Assembly (NCBI RefSeq): GCF_000429465.1
Contig: NZ_AUBX01000009.1
Coordinates: forward strand, 434,001-498,000
Source: Algoriphagus vanfongensis DSM 17529
Lineage (GTDB): Bacteria > Bacteroidota > Bacteroidia > Cytophagales > Cyclobacteriaceae
Direction of reading: 5' to 3'
DNA length: 64,000 nucleotides
A program made the position numbers and the translations under genes. Position 1 is the stretch's first letter; each line of letters starts with the position of its first letter. The notes beneath the pieces were generated by a model. The model had not been told where the DNA came from, made no database searches, and saw only the letters and a list, made by a program, of their open reading frames with translations. Shown here in pieces: positions 27,792 to 36,215 of the stretch.

Positions 27792-28475
27792 TTAAAGGAA
27801 TAAATTTAGTGCTGAATCTTTGGTTTTGTTCAATTTCAGCATAACGTATTTTTTCAATCTGACCCAACGGTCAAATAGTTTGAGATCTTTTTTGAAATTC
27901 TCTCTGAGAGCTATTTCCTGCAATTGGTTCTTCTTGGCAGTAGGATCATATAGCATCGCAGTGCAAAGACAGTTTTGACGATTTTTGGACATCAAAATCT
28001 CATAGTTGATGCAGCTCTGACAGCCTTTCCAGAATTCATTGTCATCTGTCAGATCAGAATAGGATACAGGAATATAACCCAGCTCAGAGTTGATTTTCAT
28101 CACTGCGGCACCTGTAGTCAAGCCAAAGATTTTGGAATCAGGAAATTTTAATCGGCTTAGTTTGAAAACCTCTTGTTTGATCTTGCGGGCAAGGCCATAT
28201 TTTCTGAATTCAGGGTTGACGATCAAGCCAGAGTTGGCGACGTATTTCCCATGTCCCCATGCCTCGATGTAGCAAAATCCAGCCCATACGCCATCACTGG
28301 TCAAAGCAATGACAGCTTTGCCTTCATCCATTTTGGTTTCGATGTATGCTGGAGATCTTTTAGCGATTCCGGTTCCACGGGCTTTGGCAGAGCTTGCCAT
28401 TTCTTCGGTGATGATTTCCGAATAAACCTTATGTGAGGGATCAGCTACAAGTATTTTAAATGAGATATCTTCCAT
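27792..28475 (-). CDS. GNAT acyltransferase, candidate N-acylglutamate synthase of the arginine operon
   Basis: The first structural gene of the arginine operon. It has 227 residues with a GNAT fold: the acyl-CoA loop is at about 86-100 (VNPEFRKYGLARKIK). The operon has every step from kinase to lyase but no argA or argJ, and a diverged GNAT at this position has been linked genetically to the N-acylglutamate synthase step in Bacteroides and relatives (recalled, not checked here). Unusual for a GNAT is a cysteine set C152-x2-C155-x13-C169-x-C171 after the fold, which could bind zinc or iron. Acyl donor (acetyl- or succinyl-CoA) is unknown; the succinyl-type argF' suggests succinyl-CoA. Confidence 0.75.
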   Translation of the reverse strand: MEDISFKILVADPSHKVYSEIITEEMASSAKARGTGIAKRSPAYIETKMDEGKAVIALTSDGVWAGFCYIEAWGHGKYVANSGLIVNPEFRKYGLARKIKQEVFKLSRLKFPDSKIFGLTTGAAVMKINSELGYIPVSYSDLTDDNEFWKGCQSCINYEILMSKNRQNCLCTAMLYDPTAKKNQLQEIALRENFKKDLKLFDRWVRLKKYVMLKLNKTKDSALNLFL

Positions 28476-28586
28476 GGACTATGACATGAATTGATTCCCG
28501 ATCAAGCCGGGGAGGTAATAAATGATTAAAAGGGAAAATTTGGCCGGGGCAGTCTTCCGCGAAGGAAAACAAGAAATACTACAGGG
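28476..28586 (-). promoter_or_regulatory. Leader between the Arg peptide and the arginine operon
   Basis: Minus-strand untranslated leader of about 110 bases. It begins within a 15-base palindrome, CAGGGTC-T-GACCCTG (28582-28596 on either strand), that overlaps the stop codon of the leader peptide. Further pairs are CTTC/GAAG around 28554-28564 and CCCG/CGGG at 28497-28511, the last just before the GNAT start codon. These are candidates for terminator/antiterminator folds, but I could not identify a classic T-tract terminator. Confidence 0.45.
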
Positions 28587-28706
28587 TCAGACCCTGAAAA
28601 AGAACCTGTGCCTCCTCAAAGGAGAAAAAAGCAAAGTAGCAGCCAAACGCAATTCGATTGCGATAGGATGAGAAGTTTTTGGCGCTATGTTTACTGTGTT
28701 AATCAT
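28587..28706 (-). CDS. Arginine-rich leader peptide, putative attenuator of the arginine operon
   Basis: A 39-codon reading frame from the ATG at 28706, ending 111 bases before the GNAT start. The last ten residues are LRRHRFFFRV: four of them are Arg, all AGG codons, and another Arg (CGT) lies earlier. A run of Arg codons just before a hairpin (CAGGGTC/GACCCTG, overlapping the stop codon) and just upstream of an arginine operon is the classical layout of ribosome-mediated attenuation. When charged tRNA-Arg is scarce the ribosome would stall on the AGG codons and change the fold. The frame stays open further upstream, so the exact start is uncertain. Confidence 0.65.
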   Translation of the reverse strand: MINTVNIAPKTSHPIAIELRLAATLLFSPLRRHRFFFRV

Positions 28707-28719
28707 TTCAATTGGACTG

Positions 28720-28750
28720 CAAAATTGATTCCTTTGTGAAGGAATTGCAA
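28720..28750 (-). promoter_or_regulatory. Possible promoter of the arginine leader and operon
   Basis: On the minus strand CAATTTTG (28720-28727, one mismatch to TAnnTTTG) has TTGC (28747-28750) upstream at exactly 19 bases. Transcription would start only about 8-10 bases before the leader ATG. Both boxes are imperfect. Confidence 0.4.
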
Positions 28751-28865
28751 GAAAATTTTTCAAAAATTTAAAGTTTCTTAGACTTCCTTGAATTTGCTCC
28801 AATGAAAACAGCCCTAAATTCCTGATTAACCAATGAAACCAAATATTATTTGGTCATTTTTCAAT

Positions 28866-30113
28866 CTATGCATTGCCAGAAAGCTGCTTGATAGCTGTCA
28901 CAAAGGCATCCATATCTGCTTCTGAGGTGTAGACATTTGGGGAAATTCTACAGCCTTTGACTCCCGCTCCATCTATCGCTACAGTGAAAATCTGGTATTC
29001 ATCCAAGAGTCTCTTTGCCAATTCGGCAGGTTTCATCGTACTAATTCCCACATTGGCGATGGCACAGGACCTCTTCGGATCCAGAGGAGTATTGATGACA
29101 ACATTTGGAAGATCTCTCACCTGATCCGACCAATAGCGCTGAATGTATCGGAGACGGTCTTCTTTTCTTTGCGAACCGATTTTTTGCTGAAATTCTATCG
29201 CATTGATCACTGCCAAATCTGTAGAGACAGCGTGAGTTCCGGTATGATTTAGCCGATGTAGCCCTTCTTCATCTAGGTTAAATGGAGCAAGAAGAGGCTG
29301 GAGTTTGGAGGCCTTTCCATCTTTGATATAGAGCATTCCGGCACCAAGGGGCACGCTGAGCCATTTGTGCAGACTGCTACCATAGTAGTCACAGTGCAGC
29401 TCTTCCATATTGAAGGTGAATTGTCCGACAGCATGGGCTCCATCTACCATCACCTCTACGCCATGGCTATGAGCCATATCACAGATTTTTCGGACTGGCA
29501 GAATGTGGCCAGTGATATTGACGATATCCGGCACCATCATCAGTTTGGTTTTAGGGGTGATAGCGCTTTCATACACTGCCACGATCTCCTCATCATTGGC
29601 TGGATGCATGGGGATATCGATTCTTTTGACTGAGATCCCGTGCCTTCTACCTGCCAAATCAAACATGCTGAGCATGCTCCCATAATCCTGATTGGACATA
29701 ATCGCTTCATCGCCAGATTCCCATGGATAGCCAGAAATGACCAAATCAAGTGACTCAGTCGTGTTACGAGTCAAAATAACTTCCTCTGCTTTGGCTCCTA
29801 CGAGCTCAGCGAGCATGGCTACGCTTTTGGCTTTATTGTCCCACTGGACAGTACGCATATAGTGAGAGCCTTGGTAGTTGACTTCGCGAAGGTGTTCGAT
29901 GTATTTTTCCAGCGTTTCCTGAGGCAAAAAGCAATAGTAGCCATTCTCCAAATTGATATAGTCTGGTTTCAACTTGTAAGCGGCACGAATCTGCTCCCAA
30001 AAGTTATCTGCTGAAAAGTCAATTCCAGGTACTTGGGATACTTTTTCTTTGAAGCCAAACGAGCCCGAGATGCCTAAAAATGCCAATGATTTCAAAAAGG
30101 AGCGCTTATTCAT
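28866..30113 (-). CDS. Exported class V aminotransferase-fold PLP enzyme
   Basis: A 415-residue fold-type I PLP protein of the cysteine-desulfurase/isopenicillin-N-epimerase group. The PLP lysine is K250 in SSLHKWL and the cofactor aspartate is D224 in VMVDGAHAVGQ. The N-terminus MNKRSFLKSLAFLGISG looks like a Tat signal (KRSFLK), which would send a folded, cofactor-loaded enzyme to the periplasm. IscS-type active-site cysteine is not evident, so desulfurase activity is unlikely. Substrate unknown. It stands alone, upstream of the arginine leader but with its own 5' region. Confidence 0.8.
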   Translation of the reverse strand: MNKRSFLKSLAFLGISGSFGFKEKVSQVPGIDFSADNFWEQIRAAYKLKPDYINLENGYYCFLPQETLEKYIEHLREVNYQGSHYMRTVQWDNKAKSVAMLAELVGAKAEEVILTRNTTESLDLVISGYPWESGDEAIMSNQDYGSMLSMFDLAGRRHGISVKRIDIPMHPANDEEIVAVYESAITPKTKLMMVPDIVNITGHILPVRKICDMAHSHGVEVMVDGAHAVGQFTFNMEELHCDYYGSSLHKWLSVPLGAGMLYIKDGKASKLQPLLAPFNLDEEGLHRLNHTGTHAVSTDLAVINAIEFQQKIGSQRKEDRLRYIQRYWSDQVRDLPNVVINTPLDPKRSCAIANVGISTMKPAELAKRLLDEYQIFTVAIDGAGVKGCRISPNVYTSEADMDAFVTAIKQLSGNA

Positions 30114-30128
30114 AAGATATCGGTGTGG

Positions 30129-30284
30129 TTATAGGACGTAACTTAAAATCCAGACTATCAAAAGAAAAATTGCCAACCAGCTAATCCAGGCTGCTCTTTT
30201 GGGAAATTCAAATTTGCAAATGGGACAAATAGCTGCCTTGGCATCTATTTCCATGGCACAGGATGGGCATTCTTTGGTTTTCAC
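30129..30284 (-). CDS. Zinc-ribbon mini membrane protein (51 residues)
   Basis: A small gene read from a GTG start at 30284. The translation begins with a zinc ribbon: C6-x2-C9 (KECPSCAMEIDAK) and C20-x2-C23 (AICPICKFEF). A single membrane helix follows (about 33-51, AAWISWLAIFLLIVW) and ends at the C-terminus. Two CxxC knuckles spaced by ten residues plus a helix is a recurring design in small zinc-ribbon proteins of Bacteroidota. Function unknown. It lies 15 bases upstream of the PLP enzyme on the same strand and may be cotranscribed with it. Confidence 0.72.
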   Translation of the reverse strand: MKTKECPSCAMEIDAKAAICPICKFEFPKRAAWISWLAIFLLIVWILSYVL

Positions 30285-30341
30285 GATGGACCTTGAACTC
30301 TTTTAAATGGAAAATGATTGAATCTAAATAAGTCAAAATCT

Positions 30342-31046
30342 ATGAAAATCGAAATTTGGTCGGACATCGTTTGTCCATTTTGCTATATCGGGAAGCGAAA
30401 ACTTGAAAAGGCTTTGGCAAAATTCCCTAATAAGGAAGCTATAGAAATCGAATGGAAAAGTTTTCAGCTCAATCCCGAAGAAAAAACCAATCCCAATATT
30501 TCCACTTTGGAAAATCTAGCCAATAACAAAGGCTGGAGTATGGATCAAGCGCGAGAGGCTACAAAGTATGTGACTGAAGCTGCAGCCAATGAAGGGCTAA
30601 CTTTTGATTTTGACAAAGCAGTCGTAGCCAATACTCTCAATGGTCATAGATTGATACATTTTGCGCAGTCTGTAGGCAAAGGTTCGGCAATGAAAGAAAG
30701 ATTGTTGAAAGCTTATTTCACGGATGGGTTGAATGTAGACGATCCCCATACACTCCTCAAGTTGGCCGAGGAAATTGGGCTCGACGCTGAAAAAACGCAA
30801 GAAGTGCTCAACTCCGAGCAATATCTAGAAGAAGTCAATCAGGACATTTATGAATCGAGATTGGTGGGAGTAAGGGGAGTTCCTTTCTTTGTTTTGGATA
30901 GAAAATATGGAATCTCAGGTGCTCAACCTGACGAAGTCTTTGATGAAACAATTTCGAAAGCTTGGGCTGAGTTTACTTCCAAGGATTCTGGATTGATCGT
31001 CAAAGGAAATGAAGGTGATTCTTGTGATATAGATGGAAATTGTTAG
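30342..31046 (+). CDS. DsbA-family oxidoreductase, FrnE-like
   Basis: A 234-residue thioredoxin-fold protein starting at the ATG at 30342 (MKIEIWSDIVCPFCYIGKRK). An earlier TTG at 30318 would add residues not found in the family. The CPFC redox motif is at residues 11-14, the cis-Pro loop is GVRGVPFFVLD, and the helical insert is of the FrnE/2-hydroxychromene-isomerase type. No signal peptide, so it acts in the cytosol, probably in dithiol/disulfide exchange or stress tolerance. The C-terminus carries another spaced cysteine pair (SCDIDGNC). Confidence 0.88.
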   Translation: MKIEIWSDIVCPFCYIGKRKLEKALAKFPNKEAIEIEWKSFQLNPEEKTNPNISTLENLANNKGWSMDQAREATKYVTEAAANEGLTFDFDKAVVANTLNGHRLIHFAQSVGKGSAMKERLLKAYFTDGLNVDDPHTLLKLAEEIGLDAEKTQEVLNSEQYLEEVNQDIYESRLVGVRGVPFFVLDRKYGISGAQPDEVFDETISKAWAEFTSKDSGLIVKGNEGDSCDIDGNC

Positions 31047-31078
31047 AATTTTTTAAGTAATCGACCACTTTCAATGCT

Positions 31079-31125
31079 AAAAGGGAGAAATAATTCAAGA
31101 AATCTTGATTTTTTTTCTCCCTTTC
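31079..31125 (+). terminator. Terminator after the FrnE-like gene
   Basis: AAGGGAGAAA pairs with TTTCTCCCTT, and inside it TCAAGA pairs with TCTTGA. T-rich sequence follows. It separates the FrnE-like gene from the TonB operon. Confidence 0.75.
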
Positions 31126-31217
31126 ATTTTCATACTGAAGTAGTTAAGTTTCAACTTTTTAATCAATCCAAATAAGATCTACTGTTACTTGGAATTTTAA
31201 CTTTATTTGAATAAATT

Positions 31218-31241
31218 CTAATTACTATTTAGACTAATTAC
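31218..31241 (+). repeat. Direct repeat CTAATTAC, 16-base period, at the TonB operon promoter
   Basis: CTAATTAC occurs at 31218-31225 and again at 31234-31241, 16 bases apart, overlapping the -33 to -7 region of the promoter. An inverted pair CTATTT/AAATAG overlaps it. Such placement fits a repressor site; since the genes look like an iron/siderophore uptake pair, a Fur-like repressor is one possibility (inference). Confidence 0.45.
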
Positions 31242-31259
31242 AAATAGATTGTATTTTTG
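31228..31259 (+). promoter_or_regulatory. Promoter of the TonB receptor/DUF4374 operon
   Basis: TATTTTTG at 31252-31259 matches TAnnTTTG exactly; TTTA lies 20 bases upstream at 31228-31231 in place of TTTG. The start codon is 26 bases downstream. Confidence 0.6.
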
Positions 31260-31284
31260 CCCTTGAATACTTCTACACACACTC

Positions 31285-33696
31285 ATGATTCGCGGGATTT
31301 TTCTACAAATTTTCTGCATTTTCTTTCTTGGTTTATCTACGTCAATTGCTCAGAGTGGCAACTTGTCAGGAAAACTGATTTTTGAAGATGGACAGCCGGT
31401 CACATTTGCTACTGTGTATATCCACGCAGTCAAAAAACATGGACTTTCGGATGAATCCGGCAACTACACCATTCAGGATATTCCATTTGGCAAGCACCGC
31501 GTACAGGTTTCCAGTATAGAAATAGAGCAAAACGAGTTTGAAGTAGAAATCAACACTGACTCTAAAACCCTCACCACTACCTTGAAGAGATCCAAAGACA
31601 CCAATTTGGATGAAGTTGAGGTCATCGGTGAGTCCTATAAAACTGAAATAGAAAAGTCCGGATTTGCAGTCAATGTCATTGATACCAAAGAAGCGAGCCT
31701 GAGAAACATCCAGACCAATGAACTATTGAATACTACCGTAGGGGTCAAGATTCGCCAAAATGGTGGCTTAGGTTCCGAGGTCAATTATAGTTTGAATGGG
31801 CTTTCAGGAAGTGCTGTCCGCATCTTTATAGACGGCATCCCGATTTCTGCCTATGGCAATTCATTCAACCTAAACAGTATTCCTCCATCGATGATCAAGG
31901 AAATCGAGGTGTACAAGGGGGTCGTACCAGGTCACTTGGCGGATGATGCTTTGGGTGGTGCGATCAATATTGTTCTTCAAAATTCCACTCAATCCAATTT
32001 GAATGCATCCATTTCTTATGGTTCATTCAATACACTTCAAGCAAGTGTCAATGGACTGTACCGTTTCAAAGATTCAGGATTTACGGTAAAAGGCTCTCTT
32101 TTTCACAACTACTCTGACAACGACTACAAGGTCTCAGGAAGAAGTGTCGTCGTCACAGGACTAGGAGGAGTGCAAACTCCCATAGAGGCTAGAAGATTTA
32201 ACGATGCCTACAGATCATCAGGAGGAATATTCCAAATAGGCTATACCGATGTGAAATGGGCCGATCAGTTTTTAATTGGATTTACTGGTTCCAGTGATTA
32301 CAAAGAGATCCAGCACGGCGCTTTCATGACCATCATGCCCTACAAGGATCGATTTATGGAATCCGACGCCAAGCTGGGCAATCTGATTTATCAAAAAAGA
32401 GATCTATTCACCAAAGGACTGGATATCAATATCAATGCATTGTATGGTAAACGAAACCGGATGGTGAGCGATACCCTAGCTTGGGCCTATGCTTGGAACG
32501 GTGAAAAAGCAATTGACTTCAGAGGCAATGAATATGAGTACTCTTGGAGATCTCAGCAGGAGGGTGGCCCAACGCTATCAAGAATCAACAGAGACGTAGC
32601 ATCTGCAAGAACAGGGCTTTCCTATGCCATCAATGATCATCATAAAGTATTGGTCAATCATGTGTTCAGCAGCATAGACAGGGTAGATACGGATGCTTTG
32701 AGATCTGTTTTGGAAAATACATTTAGAGGGACGAGAGATCTTCGAAAAAACATCCTGTCTCTTACCTATGAGCTCAATGCAATGGATGGTAGGTTTAGTG
32801 CCAATCTATTTGGGAAATACTACCAGCAAGAAACCATCAATATCGACCCGGACATCGATCCGGAGACGAATGAGCTGATAGACGAGGTCACAAGTGCCAC
32901 CACCAAAGATGAAGGCTATGGTTTTACCGTTTCTTATGCTTTGCTTCCAAATGTCACCTTGCTGACTTCTGCTGAAAAAGCAGTTCGACTACCAAACGAA
33001 AGCGAAGTTTTTGGGAATGATGGTGACAACGTGGTCGCCAATCCAAGCATCCGACCGGAGCTAAGCAACAACTTCAACTTAGGTTTCCGATTTGGGAGAT
33101 TCAATATAGAAAAGCATGACTTTACGGTTTCCACCAATCTTTTCACTCGAAATATCAAGGATAGAATTGGCCTGCCGATCGAAACTTCCTTGAATGTCAA
33201 CGATGAAATTATCCTGTATGAAAATCAGGGAAATGGAACATCGAAAGGATTTGATGCGCAAGTGGACTATACCTACAATAACAATTTTGGGGTCAACTTC
33301 AATGTTTCCCGGTTTGATCTGAAAATCGTCAACAGAGGTGTGGAGATTGACGTACCCAACACTCCATTTTTTACCATGAATACCAGCATGCGCTATTCAT
33401 TCAAAGATCTGATACAGAAATCTTCTCGACTCAATCTATTCTACACTCTTTACTTCACAGGAGAATTTTCCTATCTGGTTCCTCAGGGTTCCAATACCGT
33501 AGGAGATGAGTTTTTCAAAGTGCCACAGCAAATAGCACAGGATTTAGGTGTGAGTTACGTGTTCCCGACTGACAAGTTGGTGATGAGTTTTGACATCAAA
33601 AACATCTTCGACAAGCCCGTTTACGATAACCTATCAGTGCAAAAGCCGGGAAGAGCTTTTTATCTGAAACTGAATTATAGAATCAACAATTACTAA
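31285..33696 (+). CDS. TonB-dependent receptor, probably for a siderophore or other iron complex
   Basis: An 803-residue outer-membrane receptor. It has a signal peptide to about residue 23, a CarboxypepD_reg-like domain at about 25-105 and a plug at about 115-225 (VNYSLNGLSGSAVRIFIDGIPIS; EVYKGVVPGHLADDALGGAINIVL). The barrel ends FYLKLNYRINNY. The DGIPIS...YKGVVP plug and the DUF4374-like lipoprotein directly behind it (22 bases) are typical of iron/siderophore uptake loci in this phylum. The ligand is not known. Confidence 0.85.
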   Translation: MIRGIFLQIFCIFFLGLSTSIAQSGNLSGKLIFEDGQPVTFATVYIHAVKKHGLSDESGNYTIQDIPFGKHRVQVSSIEIEQNEFEVEINTDSKTLTTTLKRSKDTNLDEVEVIGESYKTEIEKSGFAVNVIDTKEASLRNIQTNELLNTTVGVKIRQNGGLGSEVNYSLNGLSGSAVRIFIDGIPISAYGNSFNLNSIPPSMIKEIEVYKGVVPGHLADDALGGAINIVLQNSTQSNLNASISYGSFNTLQASVNGLYRFKDSGFTVKGSLFHNYSDNDYKVSGRSVVVTGLGGVQTPIEARRFNDAYRSSGGIFQIGYTDVKWADQFLIGFTGSSDYKEIQHGAFMTIMPYKDRFMESDAKLGNLIYQKRDLFTKGLDININALYGKRNRMVSDTLAWAYAWNGEKAIDFRGNEYEYSWRSQQEGGPTLSRINRDVASARTGLSYAINDHHKVLVNHVFSSIDRVDTDALRSVLENTFRGTRDLRKNILSLTYELNAMDGRFSANLFGKYYQQETINIDPDIDPETNELIDEVTSATTKDEGYGFTVSYALLPNVTLLTSAEKAVRLPNESEVFGNDGDNVVANPSIRPELSNNFNLGFRFGRFNIEKHDFTVSTNLFTRNIKDRIGLPIETSLNVNDEIILYENQGNGTSKGFDAQVDYTYNNNFGVNFNVSRFDLKIVNRGVEIDVPNTPFFTMNTSMRYSFKDLIQKSSRLNLFYTLYFTGEFSYLVPQGSNTVGDEFFKVPQQIAQDLGVSYVFPTDKLVMSFDIKNIFDKPVYDNLSVQKPGRAFYLKLNYRINNY

Positions 33697-33718
33697 CCTT
33701 TTATTTAATACCTATCTC

Positions 33719-35086
33719 ATGAAACGAAATTTTATCAACTACCACAAACTGACTGCTTTGCTCTTGGCAGGTGGACTTTTGGTCTCCTGTTCTGATGATC
33801 CAGAACCAAATCCTACTCCTGATCCAGATCCGGATCCAGTAGAAGCTAGATGGATCACTGTAGCTGCTGCAAGAATGGGTGACAACCCAGGTGATGGCAA
33901 CGGGGGTACTCTGATTTACTCACTCAACAGTGATGAAGCAAAAGATCCTACGGTATCTATCGCGCCTTTCGACAACGGATTTATTGTTCCTTCTAACAGA
34001 ACTGCCAGATTGCAGTCTTCTGAGGATGGCAATACTATTTTTAACATCAGTTACGCTGGTGACACCGGAGGAAACTATACCAAATATTCTGTAGAAGGTG
34101 GACAAACATTCACTCAAGAAGGGACTTCTGTGAGTATTGCTCCTTATGTGGGATCAGCTCCAAGATGGATCAAATTGTTCGACGGAGACCAGACAGGTGC
34201 TGCTGTTTATGTAGATACCGAGCATCAATTTGATGACAATGGAACTCCGGACGATGCCTCTGATGATACCTACATTCGTACCGAAGCTACCATGGGTGTA
34301 GTGACGTTGGATTTGGTGAATTCTACGATTGTTGAGTTCCAAGAGAGTTCTATTCAGCTTACTGAAGAAGAGGAATCAAATGGATACTATGTTTCCAGAA
34401 TTGACATGCCTACTTTGAATGCTGCTGGAGATAAGTTGTATATCGGTGCTCGCTTGAGCAAGGTAGATCCTGCAACTGGAGAAAGCGATGGAGATGGTGA
34501 AATCCTAGGTTCTAAAACCATCGTGTTGGATTATCCTTCTTTGTTGAATCCGACTGTAATCAGTTCTACTGTTGGTTACGGAAATACCAACGGCTATCGT
34601 AGCATCAATGCTTTCGAATACAATGGTAGCGTATATCAGGCAAACCAAGGAGACCCGAATGGCTCTCATATCCTGAAAATCGGAGCAAACAATCAATATG
34701 ATGATTCTTATGTTTTCAGCTTGGACAATGCGTTGGGAACAGACGATGCATATATCTTGGCTTGGAGACCAGCAGCAAATGGAAAAGCGGTAGTAGCTTA
34801 CAGAGATGCTAGCTCTGAAACAGGTGTTGCCGGTGCGCAAGGATTCTTTGCATTGGTTGACTTGGAAGCTAGAACGGCTCAGAAAATCACTGATATTCCT
34901 TACGAAGCTGATTTTTACCTATTCCAATACCAAGGCTTCGCAGTTCATGGAAATGATATTTACCTGACTCAAGCTCCTGTGGGCAAAAACGGTAACATCT
35001 ATGTGGTAGATACCGAAACTGGTAATGTCACCAAAGGTGCTGAACTAGTAAACGTGGAAGGCAGTCACTTCATCGGCGTATTCTAA
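33719..35086 (+). CDS. DUF4374-like lipoprotein
   Basis: A 455-residue lipoprotein (C24 in LLVSCSDD), followed by an Asp/Pro-rich linker (PNPTPDPDPDP) and a domain of repeated beta-strands that looks like a propeller. The placement right behind a TonB receptor and the overall pattern fit DUF4374 proteins, which accompany siderophore receptors in Bacteroidota; the PepSY membrane protein often found third in such loci is absent. It is probably a surface or periplasmic ligand-binding partner of the receptor. Family call is moderate. Confidence 0.6.
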   Translation: MKRNFINYHKLTALLLAGGLLVSCSDDPEPNPTPDPDPDPVEARWITVAAARMGDNPGDGNGGTLIYSLNSDEAKDPTVSIAPFDNGFIVPSNRTARLQSSEDGNTIFNISYAGDTGGNYTKYSVEGGQTFTQEGTSVSIAPYVGSAPRWIKLFDGDQTGAAVYVDTEHQFDDNGTPDDASDDTYIRTEATMGVVTLDLVNSTIVEFQESSIQLTEEEESNGYYVSRIDMPTLNAAGDKLYIGARLSKVDPATGESDGDGEILGSKTIVLDYPSLLNPTVISSTVGYGNTNGYRSINAFEYNGSVYQANQGDPNGSHILKIGANNQYDDSYVFSLDNALGTDDAYILAWRPAANGKAVVAYRDASSETGVAGAQGFFALVDLEARTAQKITDIPYEADFYLFQYQGFAVHGNDIYLTQAPVGKNGNIYVVDTETGNVTKGAELVNVEGSHFIGVF

Positions 35087-35103
35087 TTAGAAAAGCCAAC
35101 AAG

Positions 35104-35148
35104 AAAAGCCTGGAAAAATTGCTATAAGCAGTATTTCCAGGCTTTTTT
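35104..35148 (+). terminator. Terminator after the DUF4374-like gene
   Basis: AAAAGCCTGGAAA and TTTCCAGGCTTTT form a 13-base stem with a 17-base loop, followed by T. Confidence 0.85.
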
Positions 35149-35296
35149 AATTTCAGGTAATCCGGTTTTAAAGGAAATGATAAACCGAATATCTAGATAT
35201 CCTTAATCATATCAAATTTCTAGTTCAGGCTACTCCTGTCTCCGGTCTTCTAGCAAAGCAAATTTGCTTACATAAAAACGGGTATTCAGATAATTA

Positions 35297-36211
35297 TTAC
35301 CAAACTCCCCGAGCTTTCATATCTAGCGTATAAACAGCATCCATAGCTGTGATAAACAGTTTGTCTCGGGTCAAAGATCCAAAAACGACATTGGCCGTCC
35401 ATTTACCCGGTACAGTGATGTGGGCGATTTGAGTTCCTTTTTTATCAAAAACCGTCACGCCATCGCCAGTCAGATAGACATTTCCTCGCTGATCGATGGT
35501 CATTCCGTCAGAGCCCATTTCACAGAATAGAGTCTTATTGGTCAAGTAGCCATCTTCTCTGATATCATAGCGATAGGTCTTTTTGTCTCCAATATCAGCC
35601 ACATAGAGATGCTTTCCATCTGGAGTGCCGACTATCCCATTTGGTTTGACTAGGTCATCCGCAACGCGAAAAAGCTCTGTTCTGTCTTCCGACAGGAAAT
35701 AGACGTCTTGACCTTCCTGTTCCATTTCATCGGAGCGAAGGCCTTCCCAGTAATCCCTAGGATAAAGTGGGTCTGTAAAATAAAGTCCGCCTTTCGGTCT
35801 CACCCAAAGATCATTCGGCCCATTGAGTTTCTTTCCTTTGAAAGCTGAAATCAGGACTGTTTCATTCCCATCGGTATCCATGGACCAAAGTTCATTGTTT
35901 TCATCGGCACAGGTAAGAAGAGTACCGTCTAGCATGAAATACATGCCATTGGACCGACCTGCATTATCCTTAAAGACGCTGACTTCATTGGAAATAGCAT
36001 TCCATTTGTAAATCTTATCGTTGGGCTGATCTGTGAAAAAAACATCGCCAAATCGATTGACTGCCGGACCTTCTGTAAAAGAAAATCCATCTTTGACTTT
36101 CACCAATTCAGCATTTTTGGCGACTAGTCCTTTTTTATCTTCTATCTGAGCAAATAGTGAGGTTTGAGCCAGTAGTAAGCCTAGCCCCAAAGTGATTAAT
36201 TTTTTATTCAT
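35297..36211 (-). CDS. SMP-30/gluconolactonase-family exported protein
   Basis: A 304-residue secreted six-bladed propeller of the SMP-30/gluconolactonase/LRE family. I take the ATG at 36211 (MNKKLITLGLGLLLAQTSLFAQ), because it gives a clean signal peptide; an in-frame start at 36253 would put a Trp-rich stretch first and overlap the upstream gene. Family features include FTEGPAVNRFGDVFFTD, SNGMYFMLDGTLLTC, LNGPNDLWVRPKGGLYFTDP and KPNGIVGTPDGKHLYVAD. The metal-binding Glu (FTEGP), Asn (GPND) and Asp (VADIGD) positions are present, so it is probably an active lactonase or related hydrolase. Confidence 0.88.
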   Translation of the reverse strand: MNKKLITLGLGLLLAQTSLFAQIEDKKGLVAKNAELVKVKDGFSFTEGPAVNRFGDVFFTDQPNDKIYKWNAISNEVSVFKDNAGRSNGMYFMLDGTLLTCADENNELWSMDTDGNETVLISAFKGKKLNGPNDLWVRPKGGLYFTDPLYPRDYWEGLRSDEMEQEGQDVYFLSEDRTELFRVADDLVKPNGIVGTPDGKHLYVADIGDKKTYRYDIREDGYLTNKTLFCEMGSDGMTIDQRGNVYLTGDGVTVFDKKGTQIAHITVPGKWTANVVFGSLTRDKLFITAMDAVYTLDMKARGVW

Positions 36212-36215
36212 CGGT

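Noticed and set aside
28540..28560. GGAAGACTGCC on the minus strand, resembling a cobalamin riboswitch B12 box.
   Set aside because: The other conserved parts of a cobalamin riboswitch are missing and the downstream genes are for arginine.
28522..28671. A 49-codon plus-strand frame preceded by GGGGAGG, opposite the arginine leader.
   Set aside because: The Shine-Dalgarno-like match is the complement of leader hairpin sequence, this phylum rarely uses Shine-Dalgarno signals, and the product has no recognisable features.
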